NCBI GenBank assembly: GCA_949752735.1
Contig: OX457052.1
Span: forward strand, 18,578,649-18,642,648
Direction: 5' to 3'
DNA from: Lumbricus terrestris
Taxonomy: Eukaryota; Annelida; Clitellata; Crassiclitellata; Lumbricidae
DNA: 64,000 bases
Shown in pieces: positions 44,711-55,700 of this stretch. The translations under genes were made by a program, and so were the position numbers. Under the pieces are notes generated by a model. The model made no database searches, was not told the origin of the DNA, and saw only the letters and a program-made list of their open reading frames with translations. Position 1 is the first letter of the stretch. Every line of letters begins with the position of its first letter.

Positions 44711-47700
44711 TTAGGCAAGAGACTTTATTGTCTCCAGTTCACGTTGATACTTCTTGTAGAATGCATTGGCCAAGAATACAAATGGCTGGTCAACATTCTG
44801 CATTTCTTTCTGCAAAATATATAAAAATGCATTGCTAAAATACAAAAATATGTCATCCTCTAAATGTAAGATTGGCAATTAAGTGGTACAACACACCTTG
44901 CATTCGTCTTTCTGTGTTATCTAGCCCTCGTCAAACTTTAAAAAAATTACAAACTGCATAAATACATTTATTTTACACGAAATAAAGCAAATAAAAGAAT
45001 AACATGGAATGTTAAAGCTCATAGATTGGTGACCGTTGATGATAAAGATGATACAGCAAAACTCAACATCCCAAGGATTGCTGTCCAAATAAGCAGTGAA
45101 AAACATCTGTATATATCAAGATATGACTCAAAACCAATCTTATAGTGAACTCTTCATACCAAATAATTGGCTGCTCCCAAGTCCCAACAAAAAACCTTAA
45201 TACCTCCACAAGTAAGTAAGTAAGTATATTCTTCATTAATCCAACTACATAACGACACTTTGATTTACATGAAAATTAGGCATCATAAAGCATTCTTATC
45301 TCCCCACAGGTCTTTCACTCAAAACTGGAAACATTGCTGTTTCACAAAACCTATCCTGATTCTTCCTCTTCTTCTCACATTCCTCGCCATTTCAACTCTA
45401 AACATCACCCCCCCCCCCTTAGCCGTCCATCTATCTGCTTGCCTGACTCTCCAGACTTGACCCGCTGCCTATCGATTTTCTTTTGATTGAGCGCCTGTGA
45501 ATAAGCTGGTTCCCGCGACTTGGCTTTTGTGCGCGCTGTAGAAGTCTCGATATTACGATTACGATTATCAAAAACGTTTTTCTCATTAAGTTGTCTGCCC
45601 ATGGGACAATTCGATCATGTGGTCTGGGACAAATGAAATAGGGGAATCTCCTAATAGGAGGGGAGCGGGTTTAGAACATGTCCTGAGTACAAAAATATAG
45701 CAACACTAAAACTGAAATTATAGCACTTGCTCAAGCTCTGCTGCCTTCATGTTATTCTGCTGCGAGACCTAGAACAAATTTTAATGGGGGTTTAATTCTT
45801 AAGAATCTTCAGTTTCTGTCTAGCGACTGCAGGGTGAGAATTGCCTGGGGGTTGGGGGTTTCAACCCCCCACCCCCAGTCTTTCCTAGAGTCCCATAGTA
45901 AAATCTGTTTTTCACACCCAAATTTCAAGTGGATAATGGTCCAACCCCCCAGTTATTTTTTCACAATTCTCACACTGAGTGACTGGATAGTCGTCTCATA
46001 TAAAACCTATATAAGAAAAATGCTGAGATTAAAGACAGATGCCAAAATGGATATTTCATGCTGATAATATTTAGCAGAAACTCACTGCAGAACATTCGAA
46101 GTATTCGAGACCCTTTGACTGAGCGAAATCCTGACCGGCTTTCTGGCTAATAGCACGACGTTCGTCGAGATCGATCTTGTTGGCCACAAGAACTCCTGCC
46201 ATGATTAACACAAAAGAGTTTTGTAAGTGTCATGATCATTATCATGATCATTATCACGATGATTGCCATTGTCATCGTCACTCATTATCAACATCATCAG
46301 TAAATCAACATCGCTTCAATTCTCCCATTATCTCGCCGTCAATGATCAACATCATCATACGGATACTTGTTGCATGACTATTTTTATGCCATCTTAGTGC
46401 TTCTAAGATAAATAGGTTACCCAATTCAAGCTAGACTCCTTTCGTTTTATGGTATCCCTTTGCGGAAAAGGGGCAAGAAGAGTCAAACATGACTCTGATA
46501 GATCAGTGATTGTTGATCATAATCCTCACTGTCATTATCATCAGTATCATTATCCTCAGCATCATCAACCAGCTCACTTTCTGACACATTCTACGAGTAC
46601 TTGAAAACTGTTGGCCATGCTGGAGTCAGGAGCACATCCGAGTAGTTGTCTTCAAGAGGTGCTATATAAATACTTGAATAAATGAACAATAATATTTTCA
46701 AAGTATTCACCTGGGATTTTCATTCCGTTCGCATGTGATCGGACCCGTTCGAGCCACTTCTCACAACTGCTAAACGACGTTTCGCTTGTGACATCGTAGA
46801 CGACCACAACGACCGATGGATTGTCCCACTGCCAGCGATCAACAGAAATTCAACAGATAAACTTATAATAAAATATAATTCTATGACTGATAAATCTTCT
46901 ATTTTAATGATTAATTTTGGTTAAAGATGACAGACACAGCACAATTAGCATGTCAATACCACACACCTCCTTCACAAAGAGAAAACCTAACATACACATT
47001 TTTCACTCTGCAAGATAAAATTCAACTTTAGTTATGTTTAAGATACATAAGTTTAATATATCACTGCACTGTTCCTAAATTCTGAACTCCAACCTCCAGT
47101 TTGGCATTTCAACAAGCTGATCTGAGACGATAAAACACTCACTGCATAGGAGTGGATTCATAGCTAAGATAAAACATAGAGTTGTAATCATAGGTTTAAC
47201 AACATCTCAAAGCAACATCAGCTGCTTTTATGATTTTAATGTCATCTTGATATTTTTAATACTATTACAATAAAGTCTCAAAATTTTACTCAATTCAAAA
47301 CATTTAGTTTTTAACATACGTGCTTCTGAACAATATCAGAGAATACTTCTTTTCCAGAAGAGTCAAATATGAAGAAATCCTGTCAATAAAAAATTGCATT
47401 CATTAAAACACAAAGCGTTGGCAATATAATTATAGGGTGACAAGAAAGTTCGTTCACCGTTTTCAGAATGCATTGTGTCAGTAACGGCTTCACATTTCTT
47501 TATAATATTTTGTCAGTGTACACATAAGTCAAATGAAAGATACTGGTACAAAACTGATTATGATCCGGTCCATTGTGGCCATTATTTATAAACAAATGTA
47601 AAGACGACCAGTTTTTGCGGAAAAAACTGTGTTCATCAAATCAACACAGTATTTTTAAAGAAAATGTGTAGGGCTAGCTTCGTACACAAGCATGACAAGA

Positions 47701-50167
47701 CACTGTTGTTACCTAGGACATACAGACGTAGGCTACTAGTGCACAGTATCTCCTTTCTGCTTAATGACAGCACTGACTCTATCCGGCTGCTTGACGTCAC
47801 ATTCAGGCACGAGCTAGAATGTGCATGATGTCATTTTATGTACGGTCGACTTAATGATGTTTCATATGTGAGTCCTGTATACGCTGGCAAAATATTTTCG
47901 AAATCTGAATCATATTGACCGAACCTTTCTCCTAGTAATCATAAATGAATCGTTTCCTCATCATCGATACATGTTTATTTATTAGGTATTCACAGGGTTT
48001 AAAGTGGGTGGGAACGCGTGGGAACGGCGTTCCCACTGCTCTCGAAATTCTTGGCTTGCCTCCCCACTGCTCAGCATGTTGGAACTCCAAAACACATGCA
48101 TTTCAATACAATTCTTCATCAGCGTTCCCACTGCTCACATTCAGCATTCCCACTGCTCACCCAAACCACTTTAACCACTGGGTATTCAGTACAATACTTT
48201 AACAACTTTAACTGTGTTGACAGCAGCCTTTTCCCCTTCAGCTTCATCATCAATATTCAAGATCCAAATACAATAGGTTAGATAATTCGTCGTTAAGCAA
48301 CGTAATCCAGATGTTAAGATAATTCTCCAGTTGTTCGATCATTGTGGTGATTTTCATCTTCAAGTAGAAATTGTCTCCATCAAAGATTTTGCCTCAGAAA
48401 CATGTAATATATAAGTTATGGCCTTATCTTAGCTTGATTGTAAGTTCCAGCAGGCAATTTTTCTCTGCACGTCAAACAGAATAGCAGAATAACAATGGCT
48501 TACCACACAGCTATGCACTTCTGGAATTGTCACGGTCTTTGTTAATAGTTCCACACCTGCAGTCTGAAAAAAGTACACTAGAACATTAAAACAGCAAACA
48601 TTCTGTACCCTACCAGACATAATTGTTCACGCTATTTTAATAACTCCTTTACTTCATAAATAAAACTGAAATATTCATAAATACACTGCTTCTCCTTGCT
48701 GGATATTTAAAATTAGTAGTATACTAGAAGCTTTGCTATGGTCGGTCCGCCTTTCTGGAATAAGTTACCTATTAGTCTCCGTAATGAACTTTTGACTTTC
48801 TTTGCCCTTTTTCCGCAAGCATTTGAAAACCATTCTCTTTGATTGTGGTTTGGTGGTCGGGAGCGCCTCTGAGGAGTTCTCTTCAAGTGGCGCTATATAA
48901 ATGCACGATTACAATTACAATTACTATAGACAGCATAAAGTTTATTGATAAGAGAATAAAAAAGCTCACCATCGTATAAACTTTTGGAAATTCAGTGTTG
49001 TCACTACTAAACACTTGAGCAATCGCCGTCTTGCCAACACTCGCATCACCTGGTCAGAAAAAGAACTGAACCTATAGAAGCGCACAAAGGTAGTATTTGC
49101 ATGCTGCTATTGCTTATGCAGTGCATAAAAGTATGAAGCTCAAACTCAGCGCATACACATCGGTCTAATATAGTTTTACTATATACAGTTCATTGTGCAA
49201 CCAATTGCCAATGTCAATCCATCCATAAATCAAAACATTATTAACACTGGGTCATTATCTGAACTTGTGCTGCTTACGTAAAAGCAGGTTAGCTTCTTGA
49301 CCTCTTTGCTGTCCATAGTGTGTCTTTATTATTCTATACGTATGTATAATGCGTCAAAACTCATTATTTCTCACTGATTTTCGAACATATGGATATTTAA
49401 CTGCCTTATGTCCAGCGGTTTTATGTCTTTATAACATAACATAACATGGGTTTTAAGTGGTTCAGAAGACACTGGGTCTGTGTTAGAACCACTGCAAATT
49501 AACCTGGAACATTTAATAGCCCAATTTTCCTAGCTTCCTTTTAAACGCTGAGACCGTGTCCACCGACACAGTGCTGTCATCCAAGCCGTTCTTTATGACG
49601 GTTCATGGTGCGGCCAACCTTCGGATCGAGACGGCTAAAGACAAGACAATGTCTAGCGTCTGACTAGCCGAACTTAAGATTTTTTCTGGTGCGTTTTGCT
49701 CGCGACAAAAATCCCTTAATGATAAAAAATATAGTTAAATCATTGGGAACAAGTGACTTGAAAAAGTCCAATTAAAAAAAGAAACTTAGATGCCTTTGTT
49801 CAACCCTTGTTTACTGAGAATGCAATGACATTCCTCTAATGATGCGACAACAGTTCAGATGGTCTCTGGGTTGAGCAGCGCGGCGCTACCGTGAGTTTAA
49901 AAAAATTCGTAGTCTAATCTCGAGACTTCCATAGCGCCCACAAAAGCCAAATCGCGGGAACTAGCTTATTCACAGACGCTTAGTCAAAACAAAAACGATA
50001 GGCAGTGGGTCAAGTGCGGAGAGTCAGGCAGGCAGATAGATGGACGGCTAAGGTGGGTGATGTTTAGAGTTGAAATAAATATAACACCATGAATGACAAA
50101 TCAAATAATTTTAAAAGTTTTACAACTAACCGACAACAATGCATTTGGCTCTCAACGTAAACGGCAT
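44711..50167 (-). CDS. IFT27: IFT27, Rab-like GTPase of the intraflagellar transport B complex
   Basis: Seven exons on the minus strand: 50,131-50,167, 48,970-49,049, 48,504-48,563, 47,320-47,379, 46,711-46,828, 46,086-46,195 and 44,711-44,809. All have GT-AG borders and consistent phase, and together encode 187 residues (human IFT27 is about this length). ATG at 50,165-50,167; stop TAA at 44,711-44,713. Motifs: P-loop GDASVGKTA, G3 DSSGKE (Lys where most Rabs have Gln, as in IFT27), G4 NKID, G5 CSAKEM. The end KSLA lacks a prenylation cysteine, as in the family. IFT27 binds IFT25 and is required in many animals for cilium signalling and BBSome exit. The introns hold SINE/LINE remnants and a MITE. 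Confidence 0.95.
45290..45575 (+). pseudogene. LINE-A: ORF2 end plus 3' UTR
   Basis: The plus strand encodes SFHSKLETLLFHKTYPD (frame from about 45,311), equivalent to the 22,127 fragment. The 3' UTR then contains CGCCATTTCAACTCTAAACA and GAATAAGCTGGTTCCC, with terminal ATTACG repeats. It lies in the last IFT27 intron, antisense to the gene. Confidence 0.65.
45830..45977. mobile_element. hAT-type MITE, family F (148 bp)
   Basis: Ends CAGGGTGAGAATTG and CAATTCTCACACTG. The flanks AGCGACTG and AGTGACTG match at 7 of 8 bases. The body has mirrored GGGGGTTGGGGG and CCAACCCCCCA runs. It lies in an IFT27 intron. Confidence 0.78.
46590..46682 (+). repeat. LINE-B/SINE-1 type tail fragment
   Basis: GGAGTCAGGAGCACATCCGA, then TCTTCAAGAGGTGCTATATA and an A-rich end; a diverged copy of the 48,850 tail, next to the 46,711 exon of IFT27. 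Confidence 0.5.
47437..47938. mobile_element. possible Tc1/mariner-like remnant
   Basis: The left end TAGGGTGACAAGAAAGTTCG and right end CGAACCTTTCTCCTA are roughly inverted. Target duplication and transposase are not recognisable. It lies in an IFT27 intron. Confidence 0.25.
47993..48180. mobile_element. hAT-type MITE, family B-like (188 bp)
   Basis: Ends CAGGGTTTAAAGTGGGTGGG and ACCACTTTAACCACTG. The 8-bp duplication GGTATTCA is perfect (47,985-47,992 and 48,181-48,188). (T)CCCACTGCTC is repeated four times. It lies in the IFT27 intron between the 47,320 and 48,504 exons. Confidence 0.88.
48725..48930 (+). pseudogene. LINE-B: ORF2 C-terminus and 3' tail
   Basis: The plus strand encodes AMVGPPFWNKLPISLRNELL (about 48,735-48,795), the WN-LP-SLR block near the end of L2/CR1-type ORF2. 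Downstream come GGGAGCGCCTCTGAG, CTTCAAGTGGCGCTATATAA and repeated ATTACA units. The tail matches the 3' end of SINE-1. Confidence 0.7.
49905..50080 (-). repeat. LINE-A 3' UTR, minus-strand copy
   Basis: Complement of the 35,694 and 45,400 copies: GGGAACTAGCTTATTCACAG and GTTTAGAGTTGAAAT are recognisable. It lies in intron 1 of IFT27. Confidence 0.65.
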
Positions 50168-50900
50168 TTTGACATCAGATTGTAAACAACCGCAAATATA
50201 CGGTTGCTACAACTATCGCTGGTACGCAGCAAAAACAGATGCGCAGTAAATAGCAGCCGGAAATTAATTGGTGCAGGTAACGCTTTGGGTACGCTTCCGA
50301 ATAATGATGGCTATCAATAAGAAACTTATGCCGATTTTGATAAGAAGATATCGGGTAAATTGGGTTTACCATTCACTCTTAAATCTGCTGAGTACATTAT
50401 TTTTCACCAGCCAAACGTAAATGGATAATCTTTGTAGGCCTTTCGGTACTGTGGTCTGACGGCGATGCAAGAAAGAAGTGACTTGCTAAGTTCTTAATTG
50501 TACAATCAAAAAGTTGGTATCAGTTTTCTGAATCACTGCTCATAAACGAATAAAGTACTCTTGTACCAATTAAACATTATTCAACTCCAAAATTGAAGAA
50601 GTGAAACGAGTACTAGGTTCAACCCTAAAAATAATGCGCTATATAATATACAGATAAAGCGCTAATCTTGCGTGACTTCCTGTTTATCTTTAGACAACAC
50701 GACCAAGATTTTGACACCGACCAAAAATAAATGCTGACGGGGATAAAAGGGGAAGTGCTCATTCGCCACCGTTTGGTATTAAAATATTAAGAACGACGAG
50801 TGTATCGTGCACTGGGGTAAATGCTTATGTTGTTTTGTTTCTTGTGACGGTCTACGTTTTCTTCTGTGACGTTCTGCACTGCTCGTTGACTGACAGTCTT

Positions 50901-50914
50901 GTTGCCACAGTAAC
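50901..50914. promoter_or_regulatory. RFX X-box
   Basis: GTTGCCACAGTAAC fits the X-box consensus GTNRCC-(0-3 N)-RGYAAC exactly with a 2-base spacer. It lies 734 bp upstream of the IFT27 ATG and about 55 bp before a strong splice donor (50,970) that probably ends the first exon of the OGFR-like gene. RFX factors drive ciliary genes, so a role in IFT27 transcription is plausible; the IFT27 start site is unknown. Confidence 0.5.
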
Positions 50915-51254
50915 GGTTACAGCTTTTCGTCCGTTGATGTTGAGGTTTTGCTAAACTGTTGCGACGCGGTAAGTTGTCATTTTAGAGTCTCAATTTCACT
51001 TAAGCATTTTCCTTCATAGTTGTCGCGTCAGAGAATGGTTTAGTGTTGAATTTGCATAGAAGTCTTTCGCTTCCTTAAGGGAGCGTTATTTGTCGCTGAT
51101 ATGCCTTTCATGTCACATCACCATCATCGCTGCCGGACGGTTGGCTACACGAAATGGGCCCTCATTGCCCAGTGCCTTCTGTTGCAAACCGTGTTCAATA
51201 AGCGATCGTCCATGAGTCCAGTCCAGGGCGAAACTATAGTATCGGGGACCGAGT

Positions 51255-51350
51255 GGCGACTCTAACTCTAATTCTAACCCTAACCAACCATCACGACGAC
51301 TAACCTGAGCCATAACCGACCCTCACGACGCCTAACCTGACCCTAACCGA
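51255..51350. repeat. degenerate telomere-like repeat, CCCTAA sense
   Basis: CTAACCCTAACC-type hexamers are mixed with a longer unit containing CCTCACGACGCCTAACCTGA. An inverted counterpart lies at 51,660. Confidence 0.6.
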
Positions 51351-51659
51351 CACGTCGATCCTGGATACTATAGTTATGCCCAGTCGAGTTCAGGACGTTG
51401 TCGATCATATTCCTGCCGTCCTCTGACCCGTTTCCACGAGACCCGGCATCAGGATACTTTCAGTTGAATTGAAATTCATGAACTTTATTTATCACCAAAA
51501 ATAAAAGTTCATGTTCATTTTTTATAAAGGTGCCTATGAAATGTCTTAGTTTTCAAATATTTGTGTGGGCCAATAGTTTCTTTCTGGCCTCGCTGACATG
51601 ACATCTATGACATTGCATGTGTTAGACATTTTGTGGCATAATTGCAGTATCGAGGACAG

Positions 51660-51778
51660 TGTGTGTCGGTTAAGGTCAGGCATCGTGAGGGTCAGTTAAG
51701 GTCAGGTTAGGCATCGTGATGGTCGGTTAGGGTCAGGTTAAGCGTCATGGGATTCGGTTAGGGTTAATATTAGGGTTT
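51660..51778. repeat. degenerate telomere-like repeat, TTAGGG sense
   Basis: GGTTAGGGTCAGGTTA and GGCATCGTGAGGGTC alternate. This is the reverse-complement family of the 51,255 block, about 310 bp away. Confidence 0.6.
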
Positions 51779-52343
51779 GTGTCATCATTAGATACTATCC
51801 AAAAATATTGCAAATGCTTTGGTCCCTGTCCCTGATACTGCACAATTTTAAGACATTTTCGTTAATAGCTATGATAAGGAAAATAGCAAGAAACTGCAAA
51901 TAAAGAAGAACACTCTCATAGATTTGCTAATTAGATTACAAGGTTTGGGGAAGTTATGTGTATATCCACTTACTTGCAGTCATAGAATTTTGAGAAAAAT
52001 GTTGCATTTTTGATGTCTCTTTTGTTGACAAGATCATTTTTATCATTGTTATATGAACACTTTAAATGTATGTAAATATTTGAATATTGAAACTCTTTCT
52101 GTGGCTCAGTTAGTTTCCTCACAAAACTGTTTATAGAAGTGTGCTACCATTTGTTTAGACCACAGCATGACTTGTGCAATAACCAAAATGACAATTTTAG
52201 CGCTCTCATTATTTCACGCTTTCTTCCCATCACGTCTTGTTCTCCATTTATCCTGACCTTTTGTATTCCGATGGGAATTGTGTAATTGCTTTTGTTTATG
52301 AACTGTTTTGCTTAATTGTGATTATTTTTATTTATTATTATAC

Positions 52344-52534
52344 CACTTGTTATAGCACCCCTTCAAGATTTCTACTCAGAGGCTCTGACACTGAAGCGGA
52401 GTTCACGCCGAAGCGATTGAGCAATTGCGAGCTTAGGACTTGCTCAGGGTCCCAACGTGGCGAATTGAAGTGGATTCAAACCGGTGACCTTCTGGCCGCA
52501 AGGCATCTGAACAGACGCTACACCACCGTGCTCA
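52344..52534 (-). repeat. SINE-1 copy
   Basis: On the minus strand: head GAGCACGGTGGTGTAGCG, B-box region GGTTTGAATCC, core ATCGCTTCGGCGTGAAC, tail CTTGAAGGGGTGCTATAAC. Lies upstream of the OGFR-like coding start. Confidence 0.8.
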
Positions 52535-52799
52535 ACAATGCCATTAAGTCTCCAAATGTCCAAGATTTGATTAGGTTGATCAGTTTGATGAATTTCATAT
52601 CATTGAAGTTTAGCTGTACTTCTGTTTGTAATCTTCGAAATTTGTCTTGGGTATGGTTTCACATTGCTCACAGGCTATCAAACAATTATTCTCATGGATA
52701 TTTAGCGCAAATGAGGCTTCATAATTTAAATTTGTGTCATCTACATTGTGTAGTGTGTACATATTTTGTTGTTGTTAGCGTGACAGTTACTGGTTGGCA

Positions 52800-55700
52800 A
52801 TGTCTGATGCGTCGCCGCCTCGTTCTCCCTCAGCACAAGATGCAAGAGGACAGACAAAGATCAGTGATTACTTTCCTGTCGTAGACAATGCTCGTGCGAG
52901 CAAACGACCTAGAACAGAATGCCAATTGGCTACGAAATCATCGCCCGCCAAGCGTCTCAAAGGCGTTGTGGAGGAGGAGGAGGAGATGGAGGAAGGAGCA
53001 GTAAGTGACCCAGACATCACACTGACGGACACTGAGAATAAAGGAAATGGTGAATTGGTGACGACCGATGAAGCGCCTGCTGCCCTTCGTTTAGACAGAT
53101 TGTCAGTCGTTGAAAAGCCAAGTGCTAGTGCTGCAATGTTTGACGTCAATCGAAAGATGGTTAAGATGAACCCGTCAAAAGCAATCGTTGAAAAGCCAAA
53201 TGCTAGTGTTGCAATCTTTGATGTCAATCCAAAGATGGTTAAGATGAACCCATCAAAAGCAAGAACCAATGATGTTGCAATCTTTGCTGTCAATCCAAAG
53301 ATGGTTAAGACGAACCCATCAAAAGCAAGAACCAATGATGTTGCAATCTTTGCTGTCAATCCAAAGATGGTTAAGATGAACCCGCCAAAAGCAATCGTTG
53401 AAAAGCCAAATGCTAGTGTTGCAATCTTTGATGTCAATCCAAAGATGGTTAAGATGAACCCGTCAAAAGCAAGAACCAATGATGTTGCAATCTTTGCTGT
53501 CAATCCAAAGATGGTTAAGACGAACCCATCAAAAGCAGGCGCCACTGATGAGCAGAAGAGATGTAGTACAAGTAAGTACCGGCTGAGACCGATCGATAAA
53601 GACATGGATGTGGATACAACAATAACGAAAGAGGGAGACACTGCGTCGAACGCAGTTGCTACAAAAACCGGTGAATCTGTGAGTAATACGTTGTCTGCTG
53701 CTATTGATGTCGACATGGTGTCACTTGTTGAAACGCCAAATGCCCTGACAATTAATGTAAGCGCTCCGTCGAAGGCAAGCGTCAGTAACGAGCGATGCGT
53801 TGGAAAGTACATGTTGAGACCGATTGACAGAGACACGGGTGTGAATGCAACAACAGTTACGAAAACGGAAGATACTCTGCCAAACGCATTTGCTACAGGA
53901 AATGGCGAATATGTGACTAAGGTCAATACGAGCCCGTCAAAGACAAGCATCAAACAGGAGCAGAAGGCACGACAGCACACGTTGAAGCCGATAGAAAAAG
54001 ACTCCTCTGTGGACGCTGTAGATACCGTGCCACACGCATCTGCTACAGACGCTGGTGAATCTGTAACTAATAAGTTGTCTGATGCTGCTGACGTGGACAC
54101 ACCGTCACTTGTTAACAAGCCAAATGCAGTTGCTACAAATTCTGACGTTCCTGATAAGGAGACCAAGAGCGGCCCATCAAAGGGGAGTCGCAGACGTGCG
54201 CGAAAGCACGCATTGAAGCTGATTGAAAAGGAGAAGGAGGCAGCTGCGGCAACTGCACCAAAGACAAAAGGCAATCAGGCAGCACAGACAAAAGGCAATC
54301 AGGCAGCACAGACAAAGGGTAATCACCACTCAACGAAGAAGCTGAGATGGCTGGACAGTGAGGATGATTCTTCACAGACCAGAGGCAATCAGGCAGCACA
54401 GACAAAGAGCAATCACCACTCAACGAAGAAACTGAGATGGCCGGACAGTGAGGATGATTCTTCTCGTGATAGTGGCGATGGTGGTAAAGGCAACTTTGTC
54501 TCACCTTTTGCACGGGTAAGTTGCTTATTACATTGTTCTGACTTTCTACGATATGACAGTGCAGTTTTGTGTTATATAATCAGTGGCTTATCTGAAATAA
54601 GCTTAAGTGTGTAGGTACGAAAGTGGCCTTTGTTTGTAAAATCTGCAAATTAAATACGACCACATGCTTTTTCAGCGATGTGGCTATCTGTCGTTTGTGA
54701 TGTTAATTACGACAATAACAATAATGGTAGGGCTGTTGATTAATTGCGATTAACGCGTGTGATCAACGCGTAAAAAAATTGCGTTTAAAATTTTTAACGC
54801 ACTAATCGCACGCGTTAATTAGATCTGATTAAAATAGAATCAAGGGCAGAAAAAATCGTTTTAAGCAGAAAGCTCATACTTAAAACTAGTGATACATTCT
54901 TTGCAAGTATTCCAAGAAAGAATTTGCAGCAATTCGTTTGTTGTCGCTTACATATAAGAATCAAAACATGCATTCTACACTAACTATGGCTGCCAACATC
55001 GGCCGCATCGCATCATCCACTGAAGTTGTTTCGGCACACCGTCAGACTACGTTGCTTGAACTCTAGGAGATTGCAAGACCAGTGAATCCAGGTTTCAAAT
55101 AATGAGTTAAATGCTTACAAATAGACAAAGAGACGAGGTTTGACAAGAACTGCAATGGTGCAACCTCAGATCTTTAAAAAAATTCTGAACAATTAAATTG
55201 ATGAGGTTAATGAAAAAGGGCTTACCTTGAACCGACAAAAGAAAATAAAAATTTTGGTCTGCCTAAACAATTGGCTGAATGAATAATTAATTTTATAGTC
55301 AGAAAATCTAGTCAAAGGGAACTGATATCTATTCTGTACCAAATGATGTTAATTATCACTCAGAACAAATGATCAAGTAGTAAACTTTTTAAAATAACTA
55401 GAAAAGTCACTAGTAGCAGACTCGTGCACTCTTGCTGATCCCAGCCATCAAGTTGGTATGTTAAATTGATAGGTGACACTGTGTACACTTCCTGGACTGA
55501 CTCCAATTGTCTCCCTTTCTGCCATTCAAAGACTGCTCCTGCATTTCAGGGTCATGGTTAGGTCTTTTGGTGTGAGCTGCGTGTCCATCTAGAACCTGTC
55601 ATCCCTTTGAGTACAGATGGATTCATCCAATGTCAAATGGGCGTTGAATTATGAGCAGTGTCCAAAAATCAGATTCAAATAAGGAAAACAAGATCCACAA

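Larger units (their letters stand above)
50970..52786 (+). other. putative 5' UTR intron of the OGFR-like gene
   Basis: A strong donor GTAAGTTG follows GACGCG at 50,969. A plausible acceptor GTGACAG ends at 52,786, 13 bases before the ATG (an alternative acceptor TTGTTAG ends at 52,778). The intron holds inverted telomere-like repeats and a SINE-1. Transcript data would be needed to prove the exon. Confidence 0.4.

Noticed and set aside
52868..54274. 468-codon minus-strand frame opposite the OGFR-like large exon
   Set aside because: Shadow of repeated codons in the real exon; the plus strand has a PIP box, NLS and correct splicing to the OGFR domain.
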